64,000 nucleotides of DNA from Dentipellis sp. KUC8613 (taxonomy: Eukaryota; Basidiomycota; Agaricomycetes; Russulales; Hericiaceae), in NCBI GenBank assembly GCA_002286715.1, contig NSJX01000064.1:61044-125043 (forward strand), given 5' to 3'. Below, one piece after another: positions 9,303-23,378 of the stretch. Each line of letters opens with the position of its first letter. Positions within the stretch are counted from its first letter, which is position 1. The position numbers and the translations under genes are program-made. The notes under the pieces were generated by a model that was not told the DNA's origin, did no database searches, and was given only the letters and a program-made list of their open reading frames with translations.

Positions 9303-12029
9303 CTACCACCCAAACACCCTGCAAACCCAACCGCATCAGCACCCACCCACTCAATCAGAAAGAAAAGAACGAAAGCACTCACTCCTCCACAACCTCCACG
9401 CCCCCCACATCCCTCCACCTTCCCCATCCAACGCCGCTCACCGCCTGCGCAACCTCCGCGCCCATCTCCGCCGGACCACACACGCCCACGACGACGCCGC
9501 TCGGCCACTCCTCGCCCGCCCCCGTGCTGCTCAGACTGCTCCGCCGGGCATGCGTGTACGTGTGCGCGCTGAGCACGGCGTCGACCGTGCCCTCGAGGCT
9601 CATCAGCAGGTCCGGGCGCGCGGAGCGCATGTGCACGCCCAGAGGTAATTTCGGTGTGGATGAGGAAGAGGAAGAGGAGGAGAGGGCGGCGCGGGTGTAG
9701 TGCGCGGTGAAGCGGAGGTGGAGCGCGGCGTGTGGGGAGGGGCGTGGGCGCAGGAGCGGGGCTAGGGTGGGCAGGAGGGAGGTGAGGGATGCTGTGTGTG
9801 TGGTGTTACGCGTCAGTGATGTGTGTATATGCGCGAAGGGTGGTAGAAGGGAGGAGGAGGAATGGTGGTGTAGTAGGGGAGTGGAAGAAGGAATGGCACT
9901 TACAGGCATCGCGGACGACCCAGATGACCTCGATCACGCGCAGCCGGCTGCGCCCCTCCGCGTGCCGGAGCAGCAGGTCGTCGAGGATGCCGAGCACGTA
10001 CGAGATGCCGCTGCCGCCCGCGACGAGCAGCGCGCCCGAGTACGACGCGAAGAGCGCGTGGTTCGGGCCGCCTACATGCGCCTATGCATCAGCCTCCCTC
10101 GAACCATTGTCACCAAGTTGAAAAGACAGCCAGACGCACCATACGGCCCCTCAACCAGCACCCGCACCTTCCTCGACGCCGGGAACCCCCCACTCTCCAA
10201 ATCGCTTTCCGTACCCACCTTCCCCTTACTAATCCCCACCACCCGGCCCTTCTCCCCAACCGCCCTCTCCCAATTACTCACCTCCCCCTCCCCCTTCTCC
10301 TTCTCCCCACCCCCACCCACCCCACCATCATCGCCCCTCGCAACATCAAACACCCACCCCGTCCACAGCCCGCGCCCCCCACTCTTCACCAACAGCTCCA
10401 TCCCTCCTCCCCCAGGCGCACTCGCCACCGTAAACGGGCGCGCGCGGCCCATCGCCCACGCGCCCAGCACCGCCCACACGCTGGAGCCAGAGCCGGCGCC
10501 GACGACGCGCAGGCGCACGTGCTGCCCCGCGCGCCAGCCCGCGCCGAGCGCGGGCACCGCGACGCGCGTCGTGCCGCCGTTGAGCGCGGGGAGCGCGTGC
10601 AGGCGCGCGCGCGCGAGCCGCGTGCGCGCGAGGCGCAGGCCGTGGTCGAGCGCGTAGAGCAGGAGCGGGGTCAGGATGTAGGGCGTGATGAGCGAGGGGT
10701 GCGGGGTGGGCGGGATCGTGTGCAGGGCGAGCTGTGGGTGTGGTCAGCCTGCGAGATGGGTATAGGTATGAGAGGAGGAGACGGAGGGAAGGGACGTACG
10801 CCGCCGAGGAAGAGCGCGAAGCCGACGACGTGCGTGCCGAGGAAGAGGCTGTACCAGAGCCGGCCGCGGCGGTTGCGCACCGCGCTGAGCGAGGTGAGCG
10901 CCATGGCGTCGACGGCGACGAGCGAGACGAGGCCCCAGGCGATGTGCGGGATGCGGAGGAAGGACGTGAGCGTCGGCGGGGACGCGAGCGCGTGCGAGTA
11001 CACTGGGCCGCCACGCTCGGATTCAGCAGAAGGAAAAGGCGGGGCTGGGCTGGGGCGGACGTACGGTATCCCAGCCCGTGGACGTTCACGGCGATGACGA
11101 GCAGGCGGCCCGTGAAGCGGTGGATGTAATTTAACTAGACGCATAACCCATCAGCCCACTCGCGTCAGATCGAAAAGCGAAGAACAGCCTGCACACCTTC
11201 TCGTACCCAACCCCGGCCAGCACGCCCAACACATTATTCTTGCATGCGAGCGCGACCACAATCGGAATCTGCGACAGCGCAAGGTACCCCGTGCGCAGCG
11301 GGTCGCTCAGCGGGTTGCTCCTACCCAATCCCGCCACAATACACCCCATTAGCATCCCCTTCCTTTCAATCTCACCCCACAAAGAACAACCACGCACCGA
11401 TAAAGCCCGCCATACGCCCACACGCCCGCATACGCGCCCAGCACGCCGACCTGCGCGACGCTCAGCCGCGGCGTCACACGCCACGCGAGCAGCGCGGCCA
11501 GCAGCGGGTGCACGAGCGTCGCCCAGTGCGGCACGCGCGTCGGCGGGCTGTACTTCACCTTGCCCCTGTCCCTTCCTGCCCGCCTGCTGCTGCCGCTCCC
11601 AGCGCGCGGGAGGACGAGCTGCGCGTGCGAGTGCAGCGTGTGCGACTCGTCCGTTCCTGCCGAGTGTCCGCTCGCCTCGCGGTGGAGCGCCTCTGCCGCC
11701 TTGCGCGGGTACGCGGTCGGGGGCGAGCTCGGGCTCGCCGTCGGTGCGTGTCCATAGCGCCGCCGCGAGGATGCGCTGGAGGAGGACGACGGCGCGCGGC
11801 GGTGCGCGGGCGGCGCGGCGCGGAGGAGGACGGCCTGCGGCTGGCCGAGCGCGGCGAGCGCGCGGGGGACGGTGGAGAGGACGTAGAGCGCGGCGAGCGA
11901 GAGGAGGACGAGCGTGATGTGGAAGAGGAACGTGATGGGCGTCTGGATGGGTGGGGTCGTGGTGAGCGAGGTCGGGTTGAAGGTCGCTTCTGGGGTGGCG
12001 GCTGCGGAGGGAGGGGGAGGGGACGGCAT
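9303..12029 (-). CDS. Ferric-chelate reductase (FRE family transmembrane flavocytochrome)
   Basis: Eight exons (12029-11398, 11320-11197, 11134-11065, 11002-10800, 10731-10140, 10071-9904, 9791-9383, 9318-9303) encode 737 residues. An N-terminal helix is followed by a hydrophobic core with the ferric-reductase signature LYRSNPLSDPLRTG. Two histidine pairs, each 14 residues apart (257/271 and 333/347), would hold two haems across the membrane. Then come an FAD-binding motif (RPFTVAS, where the family usually has HPFT), EGPYGG, a glycine-rich NADPH loop (VAGGSGISY), VCGPAEM and the terminal VEEVFGW. It would pass electrons from cytosolic NADPH to extracellular ferric or cupric ions at the plasma membrane for iron uptake. 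The last exon is only 16 nt but restores the family C-terminus. Exon boundaries are inferred from frame and motifs. Confidence 0.88.
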
Positions 12030-13286
12030 GGAGGGCGAGATCGGGAGGTTGTTTCTGGGGGGTCGGCTGGTCAGATATAAGAGAGTGCGGGAGCGGGGCC
12101 GTGCGAGCGAGCGTGCGCGGAGCACGGCGTCGAAGTAAATAAACAAGAACAAGGACGGGAAGTCAACAGAGAGAGAGCGCAGAACGTGCAGGCGTTGCCA
12201 GCGACGAAAGCACTGAGCAAGGAGGCGTAACAGAATTCGCAGGAGGCGTACACGCACCGATATAAATACGACCCCCAGACCGCACGTTGCACGATAGACT
12301 CGGACGGGCAGGGCGCCGCGTGGCGTCCAGAACCACAGATGTGCACCCGAGTCTCGCATGATGCGCCTGCAACAGCCTCCGGGGAGGCTTGGTGCGACGG
12401 CCAAGAGCAGCTCGCAGTCGACCTGAGAGCGAAGCGGTCGATGTGTACCTGGGTCTGGCATCAGAATCGCCGCGGTGCTCGTTACTGGCGCCGTGCGGAG
12501 GAGGCGTGGCGTTGCTTAGAGTTTGAGTTAATGTGCGTTTTGCGTTATCGAGATATCGAGTAGGGGGGTTGAGTGCCCAAGCGGTGCGCATTCGCAGGCC
12601 TGTCCACACGAGGCACTCGCAGCGAGGCGCAATCTGCGGTCATGGGTCCCTTCATTGCCCATCACAGAATCCAAAGCGCGTTCGAATAGAAATTGCAAGT
12701 GACGTGAGTTCGTGCAGGGTCAAATTCATCACCTAGTGACGAGAAGCCAAAGGTCTCCAAGAAGGTGTTTGTTGAGAGACGTAGTGCGGTATTCCGAGAA
12801 GTTCACCGTGCCAGGTGTATAAAGTCGGGAACAAGTGCCAACGTCGGGCGCTTACAGCAACTTCGGAAAACACCGGCAACCAATTAGCATAAGCGCCCAT
12901 GTTATACCCCGCACGCGCACCCCTCGTGGCCGTTATTGAACTGACGTCTGCAGCACTAGTACTACAGCTAGGTGACACTAGTACTGACCTCAACACGCCG
13001 CACCAACGCATAATGCGAGATAGAAACCGATACATAAATACCACAACAACAGCAACGGCCCACATCCATACACTACAGCACTTCGGCTTCTTGTACTTAT
13101 ACGTATGCGTATAGTACTAGTCACGATATACGCGTGTCTGTATCTGCACGCTCGGCAGATGGATACACAACAACGGCAACAGCAGCGCTACAAACAACCA
13201 TAACAGCAACAACGGCGCGGAATCAAACAACAACAGCAGCAGCAGCGGCAACTACACGGGAGAACGAATGGCAGATATCGAAGGGC

Positions 13287-13328
13287 GGGAGACGGGAGAC
13301 GGGAGACGGGAGACGGGAGACGGGAGAC
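13287..13328 (+). repeat. Tandem repeat (GGGAGAC)6
   Basis: Six perfect copies of a 7-bp unit, just downstream of the kinase stop codon on the minus strand, so it may lie in its 3' UTR. The multiple open frames across it are repeat artefacts. Confidence 0.9.
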
Positions 13329-13384
13329 GGGACGAAAGGAGGGTGCGGGACGAAAGGGAAAAGGGGAAATGTACATGTATATAT

Positions 13385-13416
13385 GTATGTCTGTATGTCT
13401 GTATGTCTGTATGTCT
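13385..13416 (+). repeat. Tandem repeat (GTATGTCT)4
   Basis: Four perfect copies of an 8-bp unit about 200 bp downstream of the kinase gene. Confidence 0.9.
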
Positions 13417-13618
13417 GGCGGGGGGCGATGATATACTCGGCTCGACGACAAAACCTAATCTTAACGCGGCAACAAGCACAAAAAAAAACAGGGAACACAC
13501 GCGAGATCGGAGGAGTGGAGCGCAGCAGACGCAACGGGCCTGGGTATGTATCGCGTCCGCCCCGCCTCCTCAGACAGGCTTGCTTGCTTGCCAGGACAGG
13601 ACAGGGGGGAGGGGAGCA

Positions 13619-16034
<2,416 letters not shown>

Positions 16035-16954
16035 TTTGGCGGGAGACAGGCTGAAGGTGACACTCGCGACCACGGCCCAGCGCAAGACGCTCAAGTCGTC
16101 CCCGCGTGGGACTCGACAGCCTCTTTCCTCTTTCCTGCACCACTCATCCTCCTATTTCTTCCTCCTCCCCCCACAAAATTCCTCATCGTTCCAGTCGGCG
16201 AGCACCGGTTCGCACGGAGCAGCGACGGGTGTCATGCCACCCCCTCGTCCTCGCACCTTCTGATCAATCGCGCTATCCGTCACTCCCCGACATCTCCATG
16301 CTGCGCTGCGGTTACAAAGCACTATCGTCTGCACCGTCCTTCTATTCACAAGCACGCTGCGAGCCCAGCGGATCATCGCCGCCTGCGTGCGCTCCGCTCG
16401 AGTAAGTGCTCCCCGTTTCGTCGCTATCTCCTTCCCGCGCAGGGATCGCATCGTGGGCACGCTCCAGGCCTGCGCCGTCCGTCCGAACACAGACCCGGAA
16501 CTGTATTCGCGGACGTCTGATTATAGCTGTACTCGGCCTGTTGACAATCATGTAGACGCCCGCCATACATAGTTTCGCGATGCGCTCACGGATCGCCCGG
16601 GCCCATTCAATCTGATGCTTGTCCAGACACGTTCGCTGTCATTGGATACGCTGATACACACAGTAAGATGAAGGCGTTAGACTGTTCGCATCTGGGAGTT
16701 CATCAAGCCACCAGTTCTTCATCGCAGGATTGTGACAGTTGCCTCGGCGCCACTAGTACTCGAGTCGCGGGCAGGTGCATCACGGCCAATCGCCCGCCCA
16801 GCTTTTCTGATTCAGATGAGTCCGACACCATCCACGATGCTTTGCCAAAGTCCATACGTGTTACATGTACCATCTCGTAGCCATGATTAACAGAACCCTA
16901 CACTAGATCGTGACGCACGCCAAACTAACACCCACACTAGCACTAGCTCCAACC
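16035..16954. other. Intergenic region
   Basis: No gene is supported. It contains the promoter side of the Ypk1-type kinase and the 3' flank of the next minus-strand gene. Confidence 0.4.
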
Positions 16955-17679
16955 CTACCACACCTTCTTCCTGTACCCCGCCCCCTCCAGCTCATCCACC
17001 TCCGGCCGCGGCACCTCCATCGCGCTCTCGCCCCCAAGCGCACTCCTCGGCAGCACCCCATCGCCCGCGCCATACCCCGTGCGCCTCTGCACCTGCCTCT
17101 CCACGCCCTCCTCCAGATCCAAGTCCTCCTCCTCCTCGCCCTCACCCGTCGGCGCCAGCGCAAGGCCCACAATCTCGCCTTTAGGGCCCACCCTCATGCG
17201 CACTGCACGACCATCAATCAGCATCAGCTTCTCCCGCACCCGATACATGACTTGAAAACAAAACAAAACAAAAAACAAGGACACTCACACATCCGCAACA
17301 GCCCCACCTCGCCCGCACGCCACATCCCCAGCACCACCCTGCACACCTGCGGCGCGCCCTCGAGCCAGCCCCTCAGCCCCGCCCAGTTCGCGCCGCGGAA
17401 CGACGCGTGCGCGCGCGCGTCGCGCCGCGCGACGGTCATCAGCACCACCAGCGCGCCCGCGGGCGTGTCTTCCTCCGGCAGCCCCTGCGCCTCGAGGTCG
17501 CCCGCGATGAGCGCGTCCGTCGGGTCGAGGATGTGGTGCGGCCGGATGGTCGTGGGCGAGTGCGCGTGGTGCTGCCCGCGGTCGAGCGTGGAGGAGGTGA
17601 GTGCGGAGAGGGGCAGGTCGGCCGGGATCGTGGAGGTTGCGGCGACGGCGGCGGTCGTGGAGGCGGCCGTGGCGGGCAT
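16955..17679 (-). CDS. Unknown protein, 228 residues, two exons
   Basis: Exons 17679-17289 and 17250-16955 join in frame. The first 40 residues are Ala/Ser/Thr-rich. A compact conserved-looking core follows, with HHILDPTDALIAGDLEAQG, then ALVVLMTVARRDARAHASF, WAGLRGWLEGAPQVCRVVLG and, after the intron, YRVREKLMLIDGRAVRMRVG. The C-terminus is acidic (GEGEEEEDLDLEEG) and ends GYRKKVW. I do not recognise the family, and there is no signal peptide or clear membrane helix. The start codon is the first ATG in the coding frame. The small 38-nt intron is below the usual size here, so the junction is less certain than others. Confidence 0.55.
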
Positions 17680-18003
17680 TGCTGTCGATTGTGCGCGGAG
17701 GGTGTCGATGAGGTGGGGGTGGGGGTTGTTGCGAGAGGAGGCGATTTGGATAGGGGCAAACCGGTGAAATTGGGAGTAGGCGCCTAAGACTAGGCTTGTA
17801 GTGCGCTAGTGATGTCACCGATGCTATAAGTCCGCGCTCTAGCTCGTACGGGCTCAGTACCACGTTCCCGATCCGCTTGCACAACCATCCTAGGCCTCAT
17901 GTACATATCTCACCCACACATCATGCGACAATAAAATTCTACTTCTCATTCATTTTGTTCTACCCTCTACCATTACTCGCGACCCCGACCTACGTACAGT
18001 AGC
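17680..18003. other. Short intergenic region
   Basis: 324 bp between two minus-strand genes. No feature is recognised beyond the presumed promoter of the 228-residue gene. Confidence 0.4.
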
Positions 18004-21000
18004 TCACGCACGCGCTTTCTCGCCCCTCTGACCCTCCAGAGCCCCGCGCACCCTCGAGCCCGACGCCTCCCTCCCATCTCTCCTTACCGGCTCTCTCGCT
18101 CTCACTCTCGATCCAGACCCCTCCCTGCGCGCGCCATTACCCGCCCCCGCCCCGCCGCCCCCACCCCGCCTCCACGACGGTCCATCAACCCCCGCCCTGC
18201 GCTCCTCCCTCGCCTCTGCCCCCTCCCTCCCCTTCCCCCGCCCGCGTCCCTTATCCCCTCCACCCCTCTCCCTCTCCCTCTCCTTCCCCCCATTTGCACC
18301 CCCCTCCTTCCCACCACCCCCCCCCCCACCCCGCCCGCGCCCCTGCCCCAGCCCGCGCGCCGGGAGCGGGTCGAGCGCGACGTCGGGCAGGAGCACGGTC
18401 TCGAGGTCCGCGCCCCACGCGAGCAGCATGTGCGCGCGGCGGCACTCGTCGCGGAAGCGCTGCACGACGGGCGGGGAGATGCCCCCGGTTGCGTTCTGCG
18501 GGCCGTGTTCGCGTCAGTGTCCGTATTCTATTTGCCGAGAAGAAGGAGAAGGGGAAGGAAAGGTGAAGGAAGAGGGGGGAAGGGAGAGGGGAAAGGGGAG
18601 GGAAAGGAGGGGGGAAGGAGGAAGGGGGGAAGGGAAAGGCGCACCTTGGGCCGGATGAACGGGTCCGCGACGCAGAGCGTGTGGGTCGTCCAGATCGGCG
18701 GCTGCCCCGCCGACGCGTCGAACACGCTGCCCTCGCTCTCCGTCTCTGTCTCCGTCTCTGAGACTGCCTCGCCGTTCTCGATCTCGATCTCAGCCCCATC
18801 GCCCAGCACGTTCTCCACCTCCGCAACCTCATGCGCATCCTCCTCTTCCCCCTCCTCAGCCTCCTCGCCCTCATTGTCCTCCCCCTTCGCCGCCTCCGCC
18901 TCCGCCTCACCCCCGTCCTCGCCGTCCTCGCCCCCCTTCGCCCTCTTCCTTACCCTCTTGCCCCTCCCCTCCTCGCCCTCGCCCTCCCTCGGCGCATCCG
19001 GCACGGGCACGACCCCGCTGAACGGCACGACCCCCGCAAACGCGCCCGCGGCCATGCGGCGCGCGCACGCGCCCTCGCGCGCGACGAGCCCGCCGTCGCG
19101 GATGCTGAGCACGTCGCGCTCGTAGCGGTGCGCGTGGCCCCAGTAGCTGCCGGGCGTGTCGTCAGCACACAATCAAACCACCGAAAGGCGCTGCGTGGGA
19201 GTGGAGGAGCGGAGGGAAGGGGGGAGGAAGGAGGAGAGGAGGGCAAGAGGAGAGGAGGGCAAGAGGGGAGGGGAGAAAGAGGGCTTACTGGAACCAGTCC
19301 AAGAGCGCGTCGTGTAGCGACTCGGACTCGGGGGGAGAAGAAGGGGAGGAGGGCCGCGAGGACGCGGGGCGCTGCCAGCGCGTGTCGCACTGCAGCCGCT
19401 TGCCGTCGCGCATGCGCAGCCAGAAGGAGTCTGCGCCTGCCGCGTGGCGGATCGCGTCTTCCACGCCCGCGTCCCCGGTAGGGCCCATGTCCTGCAGGTT
19501 CGGGAGGAGGCCGCGCATCTGTTCTCCCGACGTGAGTAACAGTGCACGATGGGTGGAAGCGGCACGACGCACCTGCAGCCGTCCAACGACCATCAGCACG
19601 AGCGCATAGCTACTAAAGCTCGCCGCGCCCTGCGCCGCGCCGGGGTCGTTCAGGCCGAGCGGGCGCGCCCAGCGCTTGAGCGCGCGCACGACGGGGCGCA
19701 CGACGGGGTGCAGGTCGCAGTACGCGCGGATGAGCGCGGTGTTGTGGATCCCGAGCTGGTCGTTCACGTTGATGTCGCAGTGCAGGCTCGTGTCGGGGTC
19801 GAAGAATTTCACTGGTGGGGTGGTGAGTTGGGTTGAGTTGGTTGGGGTGCGAGGGAGAGGGGAGGGGAGAGAGGACAAACCGATGGGCACGCTGGCTTGC
19901 GGGATCACGCGCAGGATGCGGAAGCCGCGTTTGCGGAGCGTCGTTGCGAGGTCCCTGTATGGAATTTCAGACGTGCACGCCCTGAAAAATGCAGGAGAAC
20001 GACCCACTGGACATCGTACACCGCTTCCTCGAACTACCTCAGCTTCTGTACACCCAAGGCGAAGAGAGCGACGGCACTCACCAGGCAGCCGCTTCAGCTT
20101 CACGTCCGGCGTAAAGCCCCGCATCCGATCCGCGTCCTACACCCAAGAATCAGCCTCTCCACCTAGAGACAGTACTTTCCAGGGCGGCACACGACGACTC
20201 ACGATGACGACCAGATCCAAGTCGCTCGTCGGCGCGTCCACGCCATACTGCGTGCTCCCAAACTGCTCGATACTGAACTTCGGGCCGTACTTCCCCCGTA
20301 TCGCCGCCTCGACGCGCCGCAGCGTCGCCGAGCGCGCCGAATGCGGCGTCTGCGTCGTCGTCTTTTGTCCCGTGCTACGTGTTATGATATCTGGGGTGAG
20401 AGAAGAGACACGGGGGCCGACGTACCTCGAGCTCGAGGGAAAACTTCGACCGCGCGCGCGTCTTGTGGTATGCGCGGGTCTGTCCGAACCAGGCAGGTGC
20501 GCGCGGGGGGAGCAGGTACGGGCCAAAGACGCCCGTGAGCGCGCTGCCGCGCGAGAGGACGGAGGCGGCGGTGTTCGCGACGATGTACGTGTGGTGCAAT
20601 GTCTGCCGCGAGACACGTGCGGCGTGATTCTGCTCACGCGCGGTTTGTGGCCTGATCAGACGGGGTGTAAACGAAGTCACTTACGTGGGTAGGCACGAAC
20701 GGGTCGCGGATGACGAGCTGGTGGTCGGCCCAGACGGCGTTCGTAGTCGGTAGCGAGGCGTGTAGCATGCGCGGCGTATGGATCGACAAGTTGACGGGGG
20801 ACTTTGAATGGAACTTCTTGTCGGCGAACCACCTGCGTACATATACGCGTCAAGACAGCTGCAGCACTAAAATTTTTCCTTCGCATGCTCACTTCAAAAA
20901 CGCAACAAACGCCGGCCCCAGTCGCTGGTTCGCCAGCTCGGCCGGCGGGGGGCCAGGCGCGCAGAACGACGCGTCGAGCTCGACCGTCTCAGACGTCTGC

Positions 21001-22006
21001 GTCTTCTGGCGGCGGTTGTACGCGTTGAAGCGCACCCACACGGTCCGCGCGCACTCGCGCCCGTCGGGCAGCAGCGGGCGCACGCCGGCCGTCTCCTACG
21101 CACGCACCGTCAGCGTCAGCGGGCGCACACGCGAGGCGGACTGCACACCGACTTGGATGAATTTCACGACGAGCAGCGCGAGCGCGAGCGGCGTGAGCTC
21201 GGCCACGCCCCACGACCGCAGCCAGAGGTACGCGAGCGCGATTGTCTGCGGGATGTGTGCGCTCAGTGATGTGTAGGATTTGAGGAGCTCGAGGAGGGGG
21301 AGGAAGGTCGGGGCGGGCGGCGTAAGCGTGAAGGGAACGGGGGTTTGCGCGCTGAGCGTGGGTGGGTATGCGATTTCGGTGCGTCCGCGCGGAGGGGGCG
21401 TGTAGTCGGCCCAGAGGTTGTCGGTCGCTGATGTTGATGTGGGTACGGGGTCACGAGGGTTACGCGAATGGGGGATGGCGCTGCGCGTGGGTGTTGATGA
21501 AGGGAATGTGCCCGCGAAGCCGTGCGCGAGCAAGGCTGTGGTGAGCTTCCTACAGGCATATGAGATACAGCAAACGAGCGCAATCGTGAGTGGGTGCATA
21601 CTTCATCGTAGCAGCATCGTCATTCGGAGACCCGCCAGTGTTTGGAGGACGTCCGCGCGGGTACTGTGTGTCCTGCAGACGAAGTCAGTCGGTCGCGCGT
21701 ACGCACATCGAGGATGGAACTGACACGCACCACGACAGCCAGATCAAGAGGCGCAGCGTCTACGTCGTTTCCGTACACCCACATGCTGACGTCCACTACG
21801 TCCATCTCGCCTTTCTCCGTCGCCAAGGCATCCTTCACGCGCTGCAGTGTCTCTGCCCGCTCATGTATCTTCTCTTCAGTCGGTGCGAATGCCTATGCGC
21901 GCCCCAAGTTTCGATTACAATCGACCCCTCCTTCAATATAAAAACAAAAGCGCACCTCTAGCAAATAATGCGCATCTTTTGTCAGAAACGGGTGCAGCGC
22001 AGCCAT
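18004..22006 (-). CDS. Tandem-module nucleotidyltransferase (terminal uridylyl/poly(A) polymerase-like), first module degenerate
   Basis: Fourteen exons (22006-21956, 21892-21731, 21672-21602, 21549-21153, 21095-20893, 20832-20685, 20629-20426, 20361-20203, 20136-20082, 20006-19881, 19811-19573, 19518-19289, 19146-18645, 18495-18004) give about 1012 residues. The C-terminal half is a Cid1-type enzyme: GS motif and DxD in FGSTQYGVDAPTSDLDLVV (Asp459, Asp461), third carboxylate in CDIN (Asp538), then FSSYALVLMVVGRLQ and a PAP-associated domain ending with DPFIRP. The N-terminal half has the same order of elements but lost the catalytic residues: YGNDVDAAPLDLAVV has GN for GS and Pro for the first Asp. 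Later come WLRSWGVAEL, LALALLVVKFIQ and RDPFVPTHNHAA. Such enzymes add U or A to RNA 3' ends. The tail is acidic, then Gly/Arg-rich. The junction between exons 9 and 10 is ambiguous. Confidence 0.8.
18496..18644 (-). other. Long pyrimidine-rich intron of the tandem nucleotidyltransferase gene
   Basis: Intron 13 is 149 nt, more than twice the usual size in this window. On the coding strand it is a nearly unbroken C/T tract after the donor GTGCGC. Intron 12 (19147-19288, 142 nt) has the same composition. Confidence 0.6.
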
Positions 22007-23378
22007 CGCGATCGTCCCGAGAAATAGTCTTGCAACGCCTGGTGTACGGAGCCGGTGGGAAAGCAGCGACGGGGTAATCCTGGATATCAAGAGAGATGGG
22101 CGGGACAGAAGGAGCATATGACCGTAGTGCGAGGCCTGCTGCACTGGATTTTGCAGCGTACGCCTGCAGTGATCGTAGTAGGTGCAATTGAATGGAATCG
22201 CGAGGTGCAAGTAATTACAGCGCGTTGTCGTCTCGGCTTCTGCCGTTTCGGAGCTCCAAAAATGGCACCCTACAGGCCGGCCCACCTCCTCGAAAGTTAC
22301 TGCCATCTCTCATACTAATCATACAGAACACGAGACTGCGACATGTAGGCACTCTGTCGCCGAGAAGGACAAAATGCATTTTTCTCCATGTCTATGACGG
22401 CGAAAATCATCCGTGTCTTTACACAACTGCCCGCAGACGGTAGCCCCTCCAACCTCAACTTCAATGGATCTGGGCCCACTTTCTTACTTTTCCGGCCAAT
22501 ACGCTCGTTGCGCTTAAATTATCCAATAAGCCGCACAAATGGACTTGTTATGCTACCGGTATCGTTCTTGGAGCGGAAATGCAAGGCATACTCTCCCTCC
22601 AAGATAACGAATCTCGATCTCAATTCCGACTTGGAGTTTCTCAATCATCTGCCAGAGGTTACGGATCCCTGTTACAGCTGGCGAAATTGATAGTGTGGAC
22701 ATTTTTTCTGCCTTTGGCAGCTCAGCGCTGAGGTATCGGCTGACATATTGGCGAGGCGTCGAGAGGAGGCTGCTGCGAAAGTCGCCGAAAGAGCGCGACG
22801 GTTGAGTCGCGGAGAGAATCGAGTCTTACCTGAACCGTCCTGTCTGTACGATACGGCTGTCCTGTCTCTCTATAATGCAAAAGATACATGTAGCAGTGAT
22901 AGTGTACTTATATCAGTGATCAGAATGTGTGGGCGTAGTTATCTGAGTAGACCCCTGGCAAGGCTGAGTAGGCTCCTGGCAAGGCGCGATGGACCGCGAC
23001 GCAGGTCTATGCTCCTGCGACACTCTTATTCACGGCTGCCCACCATCCAAATTTCTTCATTCCTCTCGAGCGACTCAGAATAACTCTCGTAGCCCCTCCG
23101 GCTCATAAAAGTGTGATTCAAGACGTACGGGGACCGCGATCCTGCATGCAAGTGCAACCCGAGTATAGATCTAATCTTATCGCCCTCCGCGCTGGACGGG
23201 TTCAAACTCCGATAAGTGTGCGCTCCCAACCAAAGTCACAAATTTCGCGCCTACACCGTCAACGCGAGTGTATACTCACAAAAGCTCTCTACTTCCTCCC
23301 TTCGCCGGTCCTTCCACGACCTCACCGCACATATCAAGCGGTCCAAAAACAAAAGAGCAGCACCGACAACCAATCACG
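22007..23378. other. Divergent promoter region
   Basis: It separates the divergent nucleotidyltransferase (-) and eIF3 subunit L (+) genes. A 100-codon open frame at 22388-22690 has no recognisable motif and is not called. Imperfect direct repeats built on CCTGGCAAGG lie near 22950-22985. Confidence 0.4.

Larger units (their letters stand above)
12030..13618. other. Intergenic region with two tandem repeats
   Basis: It lies between the 5' end of the ferric reductase and the 3' end of the kinase gene. No gene is supported. It contains the simple repeats listed at 13287 and 13385. Confidence 0.4.

Noticed and set aside
10346..11097. Long Arg/Ala-rich frames over the ferric reductase
   Set aside because: They are shadows in other frames of GC-rich exons whose correct frame shows haem, FAD and NADPH motifs.
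12560..12650. Second tRNA-like A box (GCCCAAGCGGT)
   Set aside because: No matching B box and no cloverleaf could be drawn.
22388..22690. 100-codon open frame between two divergent genes
   Set aside because: No family motif, an AT-rich composition unlike the genes here, and a position in a divergent promoter.
23190..23225. B-box-like GGTTCAAACTCC
   Set aside because: No A box lies 30-60 bp upstream on the same strand and the surrounding bases do not pair.
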